From contig NZ_LN831029.1 of the NCBI RefSeq assembly GCF_001457475.1, positions 5,890,001 to 5,954,000 of the forward strand: a stretch of 64,000 bases of DNA, given 5' to 3'. Positions 9,397 through 19,687 of this stretch are shown in pieces. Each line of letters begins with the position of its first letter. Within the stretch, counting starts at the first letter, position 1. Source of the stretch: Achromobacter xylosoxidans. GTDB taxonomy: Bacteria > Pseudomonadota > Gammaproteobacteria > Burkholderiales > Burkholderiaceae_B. The translations under genes and the position numbers were made by a program. The notes beneath the pieces were generated by a model, which worked only from the letters and a program-made list of their open reading frames with translations, did not search any database and was not told the origin of the DNA.

Positions 9397-10530
9397 TCAG
9401 GCGCTCAGCGTGTCATACAGGTCCACGTGGATACGGGCCACGCGCTCGATATTGAATTCGCGTTCGGCCAGCGCCCTGCCCGCCGCCCCCATGGCCTGGC
9501 GCTGCGTCGCATCGCCCGCCAACCGCGCGATGGCGTCGGCCAGCGCCTGCGGGTCGCGCACCGGCACCAGCAACCCGGTCTTGCCCGGGTCAATGGCATC
9601 GCGGCAGCCCGGCACGTCGGTCGTGACCACGGCCCGGCCGCAGGCAGCCGCTTCGATCAGCGATTTGGGCAACCCTTCGCGATAGGAAGGCAGCACCGCG
9701 ATATGCGAGTCCGCGTACAGTTGCGGCACGTCGGCGCGTTCGCCCAGCGCCTGGACGCATCCTTCGCGCTGCCAGGCTTCGACCTCGGCCGGCGTGGCGG
9801 AAGCCGGATTGCCGGCATCCACGCCGCCCACCAGCCGCATCGTCACGGGCACGCCACGCTCGCGCAACAGGCGCGCGGCCTGCACGAATTCCTGCACGCC
9901 CTTGTCGCGCAACAAGCGCGCCACCATCGTCACCACCACCGGCGGCGCCGGCGGTTCGGGCAGCGCCCGGCACAAGTCCAGATCGACGCCGGCCCCGCGG
10001 ATGAGCACCACCTGCTCATCGCGCACCGCGCCCAATGACTTGAGCAGATCGCGGTCAGCGCCATTCTGGAAGATCACCCGACTATTGCGATGGCCCAGCG
10101 CCAGGCGGTACAACCGCGCCACCACGGCGCGCACCAGGCGCATCTTCAACGAGTTCGACAGGAACACGAAGCCCAGCCCGGAAATCGCGGCCACCATGCC
10201 CGGCACACGCGCCAGCCGCGCGGCGATGCCGCCATACAGCACCGGCTTGATGGTCACCAGGTGCACTACCTGTGGCCGCAAGCGCCGGAACAGTCGCAGC
10301 AGCGCCAGCAAAGTGCCCAGTTCCTGCAACGGATGCTTGCCGCTGCGCGTCATCGGAATGGCATGATGGGTCATGCCCAGCGCCTCGATGTCGGCGACCG
10401 CGGGGCCATCCATCGTCGCCACGTGCACGTCGTATCCAGCGCGCTGCGCGGCCAGCGCCACGGGTACCCGGTGCGACATGAAGAACGCCGGGTTGTTGAC
10501 CACGAACAGCAAACGACGGGCCGCGCTCAT
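9397..10530 (-). CDS. GT4 glycosyltransferase (PglA/CapM-like), last gene of the polysaccharide operon
   Basis: A 377-aa cytoplasmic-face glycosyltransferase with two Rossmann-like halves. SHRVPVALAAQRAGYDVHV and TIKPVLYGGIAARL at the N-terminus resemble PglA-type GalNAc transferases; the C-terminal GT1 nucleotide-sugar domain has VARLLRDKGVQEF and PSYREGLPKSLIEAAACG (E-x7-E motif). Start ATG overlaps the preceding gene's stop (ATGA). It should add a sugar to the undecaprenyl-linked intermediate; donor and linkage are unknown. Confidence 0.85.
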   Translation of the reverse strand: MSAARRLLFVVNNPAFFMSHRVPVALAAQRAGYDVHVATMDGPAVADIEALGMTHHAIPMTRSGKHPLQELGTLLALLRLFRRLRPQVVHLVTIKPVLYGGIAARLARVPGMVAAISGLGFVFLSNSLKMRLVRAVVARLYRLALGHRNSRVIFQNGADRDLLKSLGAVRDEQVVLIRGAGVDLDLCRALPEPPAPPVVVTMVARLLRDKGVQEFVQAARLLRERGVPVTMRLVGGVDAGNPASATPAEVEAWQREGCVQALGERADVPQLYADSHIAVLPSYREGLPKSLIEAAACGRAVVTTDVPGCRDAIDPGKTGLLVPVRDPQALADAIARLAGDATQRQAMGAAGRALAEREFNIERVARIHVDLYDTLSA

Positions 10531-11684
10531 GCCGGGCCTCCGGAAAGGCGGCGCCACACCGCGGTATAGCTTTGCACCATGCGTCCCAGGTCGAAGTTCT
10601 CCAGCACCCGGGCGCGGCCCGCCTCGCCGGCGCGGCCCTGGCCGCGCGACGCCACGTCGCGCAGCGCGGTCTCGATGCCGCGCGCCAATGCCTCGGGCTG
10701 TTCGGGGGGCACCACCACACCGGTGTCTCCGATGATATAGGCGGCGTCGCCCACGTCGGTCGCCACGCAATAGACGCCGCAAGCCATGGCCTCGGCCACG
10801 ACGTTGGGAAATCCTTCGGCGCAGCTCGACAGCACGTGCAGGTCCAGGCCATTCATCACGGCGGGCACCTCATCGCTGGGGCCGGCCAGCACCAGGCGTT
10901 CCCGCAGGCCGAGCTTGTCGACCAGCGCCATCAGCTCCGGATTGTCGGCCGTCATGCCGCGCCCCACCAGCACGCAGCGCAGCCCCGCGTCGCGTCCATC
11001 GCGCACCAGCGCGGCCACGGCGCGCAACAGATTGCCGTGGTCCTTCAAGGGATCCCAGCGCGCCACGCAGCCGATCACCGGCACATCGCCGTCCAGGCCC
11101 CATTGGGCGCGCACGCGCGCGCGCGCGGCCGCGTCGGGCGCATAGCGCGACAAGTCGTAGCCGTTCGGGATCACCACCATGCGGTCGCGGCGATAGCCCT
11201 TTGCGGCATGGCGCTCCGCCGCGTCCTGCGCCGCGCACACGATCGCGCCGGGCAGCACGCCCGACAGCAGCGCGCAGGCGCGCAGCACCATGCGGGCGGA
11301 GCGGCTGCTGCGCTCGAGGTGGGCGCCGGAATTGCGAATGCCCCAGGCGACGGCGCGCACGCCCGCCAGGCGGGCCGCCAGGCCGCCGATCAGGTCGGCG
11401 TGGTACATCCAGGTCTGCACCGCGCAAGGCCTGGCGCCGGCGATCAGGCGACGCAGGCCCATGAAGCCCCGCAGCGTGATGCGGCCGCGCGGCATGCCGA
11501 GCGTATGCACGGTGATGCCGGCGGCCCGCAGCCGCTCGCCATAGAGGCCGTCGTCGGTCAGCGACACCACGATGTGCTCGACGTCCTGTCCGGGGAAGGT
11601 GGCCAGCCGCCACAGCACGGATTCGGCGCCGCCCTGGCCCAGGCCGGTGATCACGTGCACGACGCGCAATGCGGCGGCGCTCAT
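10527..11684 (-). CDS. GT4 glycosyltransferase
   Basis: A 385-aa retaining glycosyltransferase. HVITGLGQGGAESVLWRLA is the classic GT4 N-terminal loop; the C-terminal domain holds IGCVARWDPLKDHGNLLRAV and LSSCAEGFPNVVAEAMACG with the E-x7-E pair. Both ends overlap neighbouring genes by four bases (ATGA), so it is translated as part of the operon. The chosen start gives MSAAALRVVHV; the longer open frame upstream is Arg/Pro/Gly-rich and overlaps the next gene out of frame. Confidence 0.87.
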   Translation of the reverse strand: MSAAALRVVHVITGLGQGGAESVLWRLATFPGQDVEHIVVSLTDDGLYGERLRAAGITVHTLGMPRGRITLRGFMGLRRLIAGARPCAVQTWMYHADLIGGLAARLAGVRAVAWGIRNSGAHLERSSRSARMVLRACALLSGVLPGAIVCAAQDAAERHAAKGYRRDRMVVIPNGYDLSRYAPDAAARARVRAQWGLDGDVPVIGCVARWDPLKDHGNLLRAVAALVRDGRDAGLRCVLVGRGMTADNPELMALVDKLGLRERLVLAGPSDEVPAVMNGLDLHVLSSCAEGFPNVVAEAMACGVYCVATDVGDAAYIIGDTGVVVPPEQPEALARGIETALRDVASRGQGRAGEAGRARVLENFDLGRMVQSYTAVWRRLSGGPA

Positions 11685-12796
11685 CGCCCTTCCCTCACGG
11701 CCTCGAACAACTGGTCCCATTCGGCCAGCACGCTGGCCAGCGCATAGCGCTGGCGCACTGCGTCGGCGCCGCGCTCGCCCAGCTGCCGGCGCAATCCCGC
11801 GTCGCCCAGCAGGCGGCGCAGCGCCTCGCGCAAGGCATCGCGATTGCCGGCCGGCACCAGCAGGGCGTCCTGGCCATCGCGCGTCATCTCGCGCGGACCG
11901 CTGGGGCAGTCGAAGGCGGCGCAGGGCAGGCCCAGCGCCATCGCTTCCAGGAGCACATTGGGAAAACCTTCCACCAGCGAACTGAGCACGAAGGCCTGGC
12001 CCTGAGCCAGTTCTTCCCAGGGCGCTTCGGTGCGGCCCGGCAGGCTGACCCGCTCGCGCAGCCCCAGGCGCTCGACCTGGCGTTCCAGCGCGCCGCGCTC
12101 GGGGCCTTCGCCCCAGATACGCAGGTTCCAATCCGGGAACTCGGGCGCCAGCTGCGCGAACACGTCGATCAACAGATCGAACTGCTTGTCCGTCACCAGC
12201 CGTCCCATCGCCAGCAAGGTGCGCGGCCCGGCGTCTTCACGCTGGACGACCCGCGGCGCATCCAGCAACGGCGCGGGCAGCGGATTGGGAATCACCGCCA
12301 GGCGCTTGATGCCCGGCACCTGCCGCGAGAACGGGCCGGCCGTATCGGCCGCCTGCACCGTGACCATGTCGGCGCGTGGATACAGCAGGCGGCGCAGCCT
12401 GCGCCAGACCGTGCCCGTGGTGGTCTCGGCCACCGGGTTGGTGCGCTCGCAGACGATCAAAGGGGCGCGCAGGCCGCGGGTGGCCAGAATGGCGGCCACG
12501 TTGACGTTGGTCAGGAACGACACCACCACGTCGGGCGCGGTATCGCGGATATGCCTGCGCAGGGCCAGCAGGCGCTTGAACGCGGCCATCGGCCCCGACA
12601 CGCGCGTGCCCGCCAGGTCCGCCAGCCAGTCCAATTTGACCTTGTCCGACAGCGGGTAGAAGCAGGTGCCCTTGGACGAATAGGTCGGCGTCAGGGTGAC
12701 GTCGTCACCGCGTTCGGCCCACGCGTTGACCAGCGTGGCGGCCACGCGCTCGGCGCCCCCGGCATGCATGGAACTGACCAGCATCAGTATCTTCAT
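11681..12796 (-). CDS. GT4 glycosyltransferase
   Basis: A 371-aa glycosyltransferase with MLVSSMHAGGAERVAATLVNAW at the N-terminus (shown in part: HAGGAERVA loop) and LLAMGRLVTDKQFDLLIDVF plus LSSLVEGFPNVLLEAMALG in the nucleotide-sugar domain. Very similar in layout to the product at 14778-15923, which suggests duplicated transferases adding related sugars. The ATG lies three bases after the stop of the AsnB-like gene. Confidence 0.87.
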   Translation of the reverse strand: MKILMLVSSMHAGGAERVAATLVNAWAERGDDVTLTPTYSSKGTCFYPLSDKVKLDWLADLAGTRVSGPMAAFKRLLALRRHIRDTAPDVVVSFLTNVNVAAILATRGLRAPLIVCERTNPVAETTTGTVWRRLRRLLYPRADMVTVQAADTAGPFSRQVPGIKRLAVIPNPLPAPLLDAPRVVQREDAGPRTLLAMGRLVTDKQFDLLIDVFAQLAPEFPDWNLRIWGEGPERGALERQVERLGLRERVSLPGRTEAPWEELAQGQAFVLSSLVEGFPNVLLEAMALGLPCAAFDCPSGPREMTRDGQDALLVPAGNRDALREALRRLLGDAGLRRQLGERGADAVRQRYALASVLAEWDQLFEAVREGR

Positions 12797-12799
12797 TCG

Positions 12800-14731
12800 T
12801 CAGCGACTCCCAACCGTTCCTCCCTGTTCAGCGCCCGCGCGATAGCGGTCCAGCCAGGCCTGCATCATCAGCACCCCCCACAGGTGGCTGTCCCAATTGC
12901 GATGTCCGGACACGTGCTCGCGCCACTTGCGCAGGATGGGCTCGGGCTCGAACCAGCCTTCCTGGCGCAGGCGTGCCGGGTCCAGCAGCGCTTCGGCCCA
13001 GTCGCGCAGCGGTCCGCGCAGCCAGGCCGCCAGCGGCACCGCAAAGCCGCGCTTGGGCCGGTCCACCAGCGCCTGCGGCACATGGCGGTACAGCACCTGC
13101 CGCAACAGCCACTTGCCGGTGGCGCCGCGCACCTTGTAGTGGTGCGGCAGGCTCCAGGCGAATTCATAGACGCGGTGATCGATCAACGGCACGCGGGTTT
13201 CCAGGCTCACCGCCATGGCGGCGCGATCGACCTTGACCAGGATGTCGTCCGGCAGGTAGGTCACGGTATCGAGCTTCATCATGGACTCGAAGGTGGACCC
13301 GCGCATCGCCCGCGCGAATTCGGACACCGGCTCCACGCCGCCCTTGACCACCCGGGCCGGATCCGACCAGTACGACACGAACAGGCGGTAGAAATCGCCG
13401 CGCGAGTCGGCGCGCAGCAGCTCGCCCAGCTTGCCGACCTTGCCGCGCCAGGCGCCGCGTCCCGGCAGATGGGTCGAGGCGCTGAGCAGCGCGCCGGCCG
13501 GCGTACGCAGCAGCGACGGAATGCGTTCGCACTTCTGCCACCAGTTGTTGACGCGGAAATAGCGCGAATAGCCGCCGAAGAGCTCATCGCCGCCGTCGCC
13601 GGACAAGGCCACCGTGACATGCTGGCGCGCCATGCGCGTCACCAGCGAGGTCGGGATCTGCGATGAATCGGCGAACGGCTCGTCGTACATGTCGGCCAGG
13701 CCGGGCACGACCGCCAGCGCATCTTCCGCGGTGACGTAAAGCTCGGTATGGTCGGTGCCCAGGTGCGTCGCAACCGCCTTGGCGTGTTGCGCCTCGTCGT
13801 AGCCCTTTTCATGGAAGCCGATGGCGAAGGTGCGCACCGGTTGCGAACTCTGGGCCTGCATCAGCGAGACGATGGTGGACGAATCGATGCCGCCCGACAG
13901 GAAGGCGCCCAGGGCCACGTCCGACAGCATCTGGCCGCCCACGGCCTTGGACAGCACGCCTTCCAGCGCATCGGTCGCCTGCGCGTCCGAGTCGAACGAC
14001 AGCAACGATTGCGCCGCGGTATCGGCCGCTTCCCGCGCCGACCAGTACACGCGGGGCTCGGGCATGCGGCGGCTGCGGGTGTCATCGGCGGTGAACTCGA
14101 TCCAGGTGCCCGGGGGCAGCTTGGCGATGCCTTCGTAGATGGATTGCGGCGCCGGAATGTAGTTGTGCCGCATGAACGACGCCAACGCGTTGCGGTTCAG
14201 GTTGCGACCGAATCCGGGAATCGGCGTCAGCCCCTTGAGTTCCGAGGCGAACACCAGCTCGGCGCCGGAATAACCGTAGTACAGCGGTTTTTCGCCCATG
14301 CGGTCGCGCGCCAGCACCAGTTTGCGCGAGGCGCGGTCCCACAGGGCGATGGCGAACATGCCGACCGCCGCTTGCAGCGTGGCTTCGATGCCCAGCGCGG
14401 TGAAGCCGGCCAGCAGCGTCTCGGTATCGGAATGGCCGCGCCAGGACGGCGCCAGGCCCGATGCCTCGAGCTGCTGGCGCATGTCCATGTGGTTGTAGAT
14501 CTCGCCGTTGAACACCATGACGTAGCGGCCGCAGGCCGACACCATCGGCTGGTGGCCGGCCTCGGTCAGGTCCTGGATCGCCAGGCGCACGTGCGCCAGC
14601 GCCAGTTCGGCGCCGGTGTCTTCCCAGAAGCCATTGCTGTCCGGCCCGCGGTGGCGGATGCGGCGGCAGCTTTCCGCCAGCACTTGCGCCTTATCGCCCA
14701 GGGGGCCCCAAATTCCGACAATTCCACACAT
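12800..14731 (-). CDS. AsnB-type glutamine amidotransferase of the polysaccharide locus (WbpS-like role likely)
   Basis: A 643-aa two-domain enzyme. The N-terminal class II glutaminase begins MCGIVGIWG, with Cys2 exposed as the nucleophile after Met removal, and carries RHRGPDSNG and FNGEIYNH. The ATP-dependent synthetase domain has the pyrophosphate loop FLSGGIDSSTIVSL, SGDGGDELFGGY and DRAAMAVSLETRVPL. In isolation this would be called asparagine synthase. Set among glycosyltransferases and beside GalNAcA synthesis genes, amidation of a hexuronic acid, as known for WbpS of Pseudomonas O-antigens, is the better guess. That role is inference. Confidence 0.88.
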   Translation of the reverse strand: MCGIVGIWGPLGDKAQVLAESCRRIRHRGPDSNGFWEDTGAELALAHVRLAIQDLTEAGHQPMVSACGRYVMVFNGEIYNHMDMRQQLEASGLAPSWRGHSDTETLLAGFTALGIEATLQAAVGMFAIALWDRASRKLVLARDRMGEKPLYYGYSGAELVFASELKGLTPIPGFGRNLNRNALASFMRHNYIPAPQSIYEGIAKLPPGTWIEFTADDTRSRRMPEPRVYWSAREAADTAAQSLLSFDSDAQATDALEGVLSKAVGGQMLSDVALGAFLSGGIDSSTIVSLMQAQSSQPVRTFAIGFHEKGYDEAQHAKAVATHLGTDHTELYVTAEDALAVVPGLADMYDEPFADSSQIPTSLVTRMARQHVTVALSGDGGDELFGGYSRYFRVNNWWQKCERIPSLLRTPAGALLSASTHLPGRGAWRGKVGKLGELLRADSRGDFYRLFVSYWSDPARVVKGGVEPVSEFARAMRGSTFESMMKLDTVTYLPDDILVKVDRAAMAVSLETRVPLIDHRVYEFAWSLPHHYKVRGATGKWLLRQVLYRHVPQALVDRPKRGFAVPLAAWLRGPLRDWAEALLDPARLRQEGWFEPEPILRKWREHVSGHRNWDSHLWGVLMMQAWLDRYRAGAEQGGTVGSR

Positions 14732-14777
14732 GATTTCAGGTTCTCGTGGTCACCGCAGCAACGGTGTGGCGCGCGGC

Positions 14778-15923
14778 CTAGCGGCCCGATCCGCGCACAC
14801 CGTCAAAAAGTTCTTCCCATAGGCCCAGCACCCGCTCGGCGGAAAAGCGCTCGCGCACCGCCGTGGCCGCCTCGGCCATGCGCAGGCGGACGGCCTCGTC
14901 GCCCATCACCGCACCCAGCTCGCGGCACAGCGCGTCGACATCGCCGTTGGGCCGCACCAGCACGCCGTCCACCCCTTCGCGCACGATTTCGCGCGGCCCG
15001 GTATCGCAATCGAATGCCACCGCGGCCAGCCCGCTGGCCATCGATTCCAGCAGCGTATTGGACAGCCCCTCGAAGCGCGACGTCAGCACGTACAGGTCGG
15101 CGCTCTGGTACCAATCGCCCACGTTGCCCGCGCGCCCCGGCAGGCTGACCCGGTCCTGCAGGCCGGCCTCTCGCACCTGCGCTTGCAGCGCGCGGCGTTC
15201 GCCGCCCTCGCCCAGGATAACCAGATCCCAGTCCGGATGCGACGGGGCCAGCCGGGCATATGCCTGCAGCAGCAGGTCGAAGCCCTTGTCCGCGTGCAGC
15301 CGCCCCACCGCCAGCAGGCGCCGGCGGCCATCGTTCGAAGCCGGCGCCAGCACGGGTTCGCCCTTGGGCAACGGCCAATGCACCGGGTTGGGGATCACCG
15401 CCAGCCGCGATCCCGGCACATGCTGTTCGATCCATTGCGCGGTGCCGCGGGTCAGGGCCACCACGCGCGCGGCGCGGGGATAGGTCAGGCGGCGCAGGCG
15501 CTGCCAGAAGCCCGACAAAGTCTGCGACGGCGGATGGGTATGTTCCGTGGCGATGACGCGGCACGCCAGGCCGGTGGACGCCAGTACCGACAGCACGGAC
15601 GCCGTGGTCATCATGCCCAGCACGATATCGGGCCGGAACGCCTTGATCACGCGCCGCAGCGCGCGCACCCGCTGCACATTGCTCCAGATGCCGCGCAGCC
15701 CGCCGCCCTCGCCCGCGGTATGCAGCACCTCGCGCCGCACCTTGGGGTGCAGCGTGTAGACATCGCCGTCGGCGCTCGCCTGCGTCACCACCATGACCTC
15801 GCGCCCCATGCCGGCCCAATGCGCGCTCAGGTCGGCGGCGACCCGTTCGGCGCCGCCGCCGTGCAGCGAATGGATGAACAGCAGCACGCGCAACGGGCGG
15901 CCGGAGTCGGAAGCGGCGGGCAT
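14778..15923 (-). CDS. GT4 glycosyltransferase
   Basis: A 381-aa glycosyltransferase: LLFIHSLHGGGAERVAADLS at the N-terminus (GGGAERVA loop), LLAVGRLHADKGFDLLLQAY and LTSRFEGLSNTLLESMASG in the second domain. It ends 46 bp before the AsnB-like gene starts and begins one base after the flippase stop. It is a close relative of the transferase at 11681-12796. Donor sugar unknown. Confidence 0.87.
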   Translation of the reverse strand: MPAASDSGRPLRVLLFIHSLHGGGAERVAADLSAHWAGMGREVMVVTQASADGDVYTLHPKVRREVLHTAGEGGGLRGIWSNVQRVRALRRVIKAFRPDIVLGMMTTASVLSVLASTGLACRVIATEHTHPPSQTLSGFWQRLRRLTYPRAARVVALTRGTAQWIEQHVPGSRLAVIPNPVHWPLPKGEPVLAPASNDGRRRLLAVGRLHADKGFDLLLQAYARLAPSHPDWDLVILGEGGERRALQAQVREAGLQDRVSLPGRAGNVGDWYQSADLYVLTSRFEGLSNTLLESMASGLAAVAFDCDTGPREIVREGVDGVLVRPNGDVDALCRELGAVMGDEAVRLRMAEAATAVRERFSAERVLGLWEELFDGVRGSGR

Positions 15924-17273
15924 TCAGTCGGCCTCTTTGGGTTCGGCGCGGCGCAGGGCCACCACCAGGTAGCAGGCATAGGACAGCACGTACATCAGGC
16001 TGGTGGCCAGCATGATGCCGGCGGCCCCCATCCGGGGCGCCAGGACGGTGTTGAGCGCCGCCTTCAGCGCAAAATTCCCGACCGCGATGGCGGCCATGAT
16101 GCGATAGCGGTTCTGGCTGGCCAGCAGTTGCACCAGGATCAGAACGCCGAAATAGAACGGCAACTGCAGCAGGCCCCAGCGCAGCACGTGCGCCACGGCC
16201 TCGGTGTTCTCGGCGGTGAAGGCGCCACGCTGGAACAACACCGATACGCCCCACGGCGCCAGCACCCAGCCCACCGCCACCGCGGCGGCGCCCGCCGCCA
16301 CCATCAGCACCGACCATTTCAGCGCCATGCCGCGCGCGCGCGCCGTGTCGCCGCGTGCCTGCACGTCGGCCAGCACCGGCAGCGCCGCGCGGCCCACCGA
16401 CACCGCGCCGATGCCCAGCAACAGCGACAGCAGCCGGCTGGCGTAGCCCAGCGTGGCGTTGGCATTGGCGCCCAGGTTGGCGGCGGCGTATTGGTCCAGC
16501 GGGCCGACGAAGCTCATGGCCACCTGGCCGATCAGCATCACGCCGGCGGCGCTCATCAGTTCGGGCCAGTGCGGCGATTGCAGGGTCAGCCTGGGCGCGC
16601 CCCAGAAACCGCCGTCGGCGCGCGCCGCCAGCCAGGCCAGCCAAACGGTCTGGATCGCGTAGCCGACCAGCGTGCCCCACAGCAGCGGCCCGACGCTCTC
16701 GGCGCTGGCCGCCAGCATCACCCATGCCAAGGTGGCCACGGCCGGCACGCTGTCCAGCAAGGTATTGACGTGACGCTCGTGCGAGCGCAGCCGCGCGGCG
16801 CTGATGCCGGCGACGAGCAGCAACGCCGCCACCGGCGCGAAGGCCAGCAGCAGCTCGCCGGTCATCTCGCCGACGCGCGCCGACAGGCCTTGCCCCAGCG
16901 CGCCAAGCACGTGGGGCCAGGCGAACCAGGTCAGCGCGGCCAGCGCAACACCCCCCGCCGCCACCCAGCCCTGCAACTCACGGATGAACTGCTCGCGTTC
17001 GGCGTCCTCGGCGCGGCGCAGCCGCACCAGCACCGGAATCAGCACCACCGACAGCACGCCCACGATGGTGACCGGCAGCCAGGTGGCCATGGTCATCGTG
17101 AACTGGTAGGCGTCGACGGCGTCGCTGACGCCGTAGCGGTACGCCACCGCCATCTCCTTGATGGCGCCGGCGGCCTTGCCCAGCAGCAGGAACACCGCCA
17201 CCCGGAACGCGCCTTTGAAGATGCGCTGGTGGTCCGGGTGGATGCTGCCGAGTTTGCGGATAAGTGCTTTCAA
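15924..17273 (-). CDS. MurJ/MviN-like lipid-linked oligosaccharide flippase
   Basis: A 449-aa polytopic inner-membrane protein with about 12-14 hydrophobic helices. LLLGKAAGAIKEMAVAYRYG in the first helix region and LFQRGAFTAENT late in the protein are MurJ-like features rather than typical Wzx features. In this cluster it should turn the undecaprenyl-linked glycan to the periplasm. No ATG fits; I chose the TTG one base after the epimerase stop, which codes LKALIRKLG. The codon choice and a lack of a clear ribosome site suggest translational coupling. Confidence 0.78.
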   Translation of the reverse strand: MKALIRKLGSIHPDHQRIFKGAFRVAVFLLLGKAAGAIKEMAVAYRYGVSDAVDAYQFTMTMATWLPVTIVGVLSVVLIPVLVRLRRAEDAEREQFIRELQGWVAAGGVALAALTWFAWPHVLGALGQGLSARVGEMTGELLLAFAPVAALLLVAGISAARLRSHERHVNTLLDSVPAVATLAWVMLAASAESVGPLLWGTLVGYAIQTVWLAWLAARADGGFWGAPRLTLQSPHWPELMSAAGVMLIGQVAMSFVGPLDQYAAANLGANANATLGYASRLLSLLLGIGAVSVGRAALPVLADVQARGDTARARGMALKWSVLMVAAGAAAVAVGWVLAPWGVSVLFQRGAFTAENTEAVAHVLRWGLLQLPFYFGVLILVQLLASQNRYRIMAAIAVGNFALKAALNTVLAPRMGAAGIMLATSLMYVLSYACYLVVALRRAEPKEAD

Positions 17274-17274
17274 A

Positions 17275-18300
17275 TCAACGCAGGAATTGCGTGTACCAGG
17301 GCATCGCCACTTCCAGGCCCTGCAGCACCGTGTGCGTGGGCTGGTAGCCCAGCAGGCGGCCGGCCTTGCTGACGTCCGCCTGCGAATGGCGCACGTCGCC
17401 GGCGCGGAAGTCGGCGTAGACCGGCTTCTTGGCATAAGCCACGCCCTGGTTGCCCAGCGCCTTCACGAGGAATTCGAACAGCTGGTTCAGGGTGCTGCGG
17501 CCGCTGACCGCCACGTTGTACACCTGGTTGCGGCCCTCGGCCGGCGCCATGGCGGCCAGGATGTTGGCCTGCACAGCGTTGTCGACGAAGCAGAAATCGC
17601 GGCTGGTCTCGCCATCGCCGTTGATGGTGACGTCCTCGCCCTGAATCATGGCGGCGGTCCACTTCGGGATCACGGCCGCATAGGCGCCGTTGGGATCCTG
17701 GCGCTTGCCGAACACGTTGAAATAGCGCAACCCCACGGTTTCGAAACCGTAGGAGCGCGCGAACACGTCGGCGTACAACTCATTGACGAACTTGGTCACG
17801 GCGTATGGCGAGAGCGGTTTGCCGATGTTCTCCTCAACCTTCGGCAAGGCCGGGTGGTCGCCGTAGGTCGAGCTGGAAGCCGCATACACGAATGACTTCA
17901 CGCCGGCATCGCGCGCCGCCACCAGCATATTCAGAAAGCCGCCGATGTTCACCTCGTTGGTGGTGATCGGGTCCTTGAGCGAACGCGGCACCGAACCCAG
18001 GGCAGCCTGATGCAGCACGAAGTCCACGCCCTGCACCGCGCGGCGGCAGGCATCCAGGTCACGGATGTCCCCCTCGATGAAGGTCAGCCGCGCCCACTGC
18101 TCGGGCGTGACGGAGGCCTTCACTTCGTCCAGGTTGTGCTGATGGCCGGTGGCGAAGTTGTCCAGGCCGGTGACGGTCTGGTTCAACTTCAGCAGCGTTT
18201 CCAGCAGGTTGGAGCCGATGAAGCCGGCGCAGCCGGTCACCAGCCATTTGCGCGGCGCGGCGGCCAGTTCCTGGGTGACGGTCTCGAAGCGTGTAGTCAT
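17275..18300 (-). CDS. UDP-N-acetylhexosamine(uronate) C4-epimerase, WbpP/TviC type
   Basis: A 341-aa SDR-family enzyme, the same length as Pseudomonas WbpP. NAD-binding [14 protein letters not shown], the catalytic Tyr/Lys in [11 protein letters not shown], an [11 protein letters not shown] serine region and [14 protein letters not shown] are visible. Known homologues convert UDP-GlcNAc or UDP-GlcNAcA to the galacto form. Next to a TviB/WbpO dehydrogenase it implies UDP-GalNAcA as product. It starts 12 bp after the dehydrogenase stop. Confidence 0.9.
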   Translation of the reverse strand: MTTRFETVTQELAAAPRKWLVTGCAGFIGSNLLETLLKLNQTVTGLDNFATGHQHNLDEVKASVTPEQWARLTFIEGDIRDLDACRRAVQGVDFVLHQAALGSVPRSLKDPITTNEVNIGGFLNMLVAARDAGVKSFVYAASSSTYGDHPALPKVEENIGKPLSPYAVTKFVNELYADVFARSYGFETVGLRYFNVFGKRQDPNGAYAAVIPKWTAAMIQGEDVTINGDGETSRDFCFVDNAVQANILAAMAPAEGRNQVYNVAVSGRSTLNQLFEFLVKALGNQGVAYAKKPVYADFRAGDVRHSQADVSKAGRLLGYQPTHTVLQGLEVAMPWYTQFLR

Positions 18301-18312
18301 GCAACGTCCTCC

Positions 18313-19590
18313 TTACAGGCGCAGATCGGATTCGGCGGGCGACAACACGTACTTCAGGTCATAAAGAATGTGTTCCGGCTTGCCCAGCTTGCGGATGCCG
18401 GCGGCACCCAGGTCTGCGAATTGATGGTGCGCGACGCCCAGGATCACGGCGTCGTACTTGCCTTCCTCGAGTTTGGCGACCGGCGTGATGCCGTATTCGT
18501 GCACGGCTTCTTCCGCGTCGACCCAGGGATCGTATACGTCGACTTCAACGTTGTAGTCGCCCAATTCCTTGACGATGTCGACGATGCGGGTGTTGCGCAG
18601 GTCGGGGCAGTTTTCCTTGAACGCCAGGCCCATCACCAGCACGCGCGCGCCCTGCACGTGGATGCGGCGCTTGGTCATGGCCTTGACCAGCTGCGACACC
18701 ACGTAGCCGCCCATCGAGTCGTTCAGGCGGCGGCCCGCCAGGATGATCTCGGGGTGGTAGCCGATCGACTGCGCCTTGTGCGTCAGGTAGTACGGATCGA
18801 CGCCGATGCAGTGCCCGCCCACCAGGCCCGGGCGGAACGGCAGGAAGTTCCACTTGGTGCCGGCGGCCTGCAGCACCGCTTCGGTGTCGATGCCCATCTT
18901 GTTGAAGATCAGCGCCAGTTCGTTGATCAGGGCGATGTTGACGTCGCGCTGGGTGTTCTCGATCACCTTGGCCGCTTCGGCCACGCGGATGCTGGAGGCC
19001 TTGTGAGTGCCGGCGGTGATGATCTGCTTGTAGAGCTGGTCGACCAGTTCGGCCACTTCCGGCGTCGAACCCGAGGTGACCTTCTTGATGGTGCTGACGC
19101 GGTGAGCCTTGTCGCCCGGGTTGATACGCTCGGGACTGTAGCCGGCATAGAAATCGACGTTGAACTTCAGGCCCGACACGCGCTCCAGCACGGGCACGCA
19201 GTCTTCCTCGGTGGCGCCGGGGTAGACGGTCGATTCGTAGATGACGATGTCGCCGCGCTTGAGCACCGCGCCGATGGTCTCGCTGGCCTTGACCAGCGGC
19301 GTCAGGTCGGGCTGCTTGTATTCATCGATCGGCGTCGGCACGGTGACGATGAAGACGTTGGCCTGACCCAGCTCGGCGCGGTCGGCGGTATAGGTCAGTT
19401 GCTTGGCTTCGGCCAGTTCGGCGTCGCTGACTTCCAGCGTGTGATCGTGTCCGGCCTTCAGCGCCTCGATGCGGCGCGTGTTGATGTCGAAGCCGATGAC
19501 CGAGCGCTTCTTGCCGAATTCCACCGCCAGCGGCAGGCCGACATAGCCCAGGCCGACGACTGCGAGTTTCACATCCTGAATACGCAACAT
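18313..19590 (-). CDS. UDP-N-acetylhexosamine 6-dehydrogenase, TviB/WbpO type
   Basis: A 425-aa NAD-dependent sugar-nucleotide dehydrogenase making a UDP-N-acetylhexosaminuronic acid by two successive oxidations. N-terminal [17 protein letters not shown] is the dinucleotide fold; [10 protein letters not shown] and the catalytic Cys in [14 protein letters not shown] are diagnostic; [15 protein letters not shown] marks the C-terminal UDP-binding domain. It is most like Vi-antigen TviB and WbpO. It lies 97 bp downstream of the initiating transferase gene. Confidence 0.92.
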   Translation of the reverse strand: MLRIQDVKLAVVGLGYVGLPLAVEFGKKRSVIGFDINTRRIEALKAGHDHTLEVSDAELAEAKQLTYTADRAELGQANVFIVTVPTPIDEYKQPDLTPLVKASETIGAVLKRGDIVIYESTVYPGATEEDCVPVLERVSGLKFNVDFYAGYSPERINPGDKAHRVSTIKKVTSGSTPEVAELVDQLYKQIITAGTHKASSIRVAEAAKVIENTQRDVNIALINELALIFNKMGIDTEAVLQAAGTKWNFLPFRPGLVGGHCIGVDPYYLTHKAQSIGYHPEIILAGRRLNDSMGGYVVSQLVKAMTKRRIHVQGARVLVMGLAFKENCPDLRNTRIVDIVKELGDYNVEVDVYDPWVDAEEAVHEYGITPVAKLEEGKYDAVILGVAHHQFADLGAAGIRKLGKPEHILYDLKYVLSPAESDLRL

Positions 19591-19687
19591 AACTCTCCCT
19601 TTGCCGTAAGACGATTACGGCATTTTAAATATGGTCGGGGTGATGGATAACCGAGCCCCCGGCGGTGATCACCGGGGCGCCCAAAAC

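Noticed and set aside
12800..14731. Plain asparagine synthetase as sole role
   Set aside because: Not excluded, but its place inside the glycan operon makes sugar amidation more likely; kept as the alternative.
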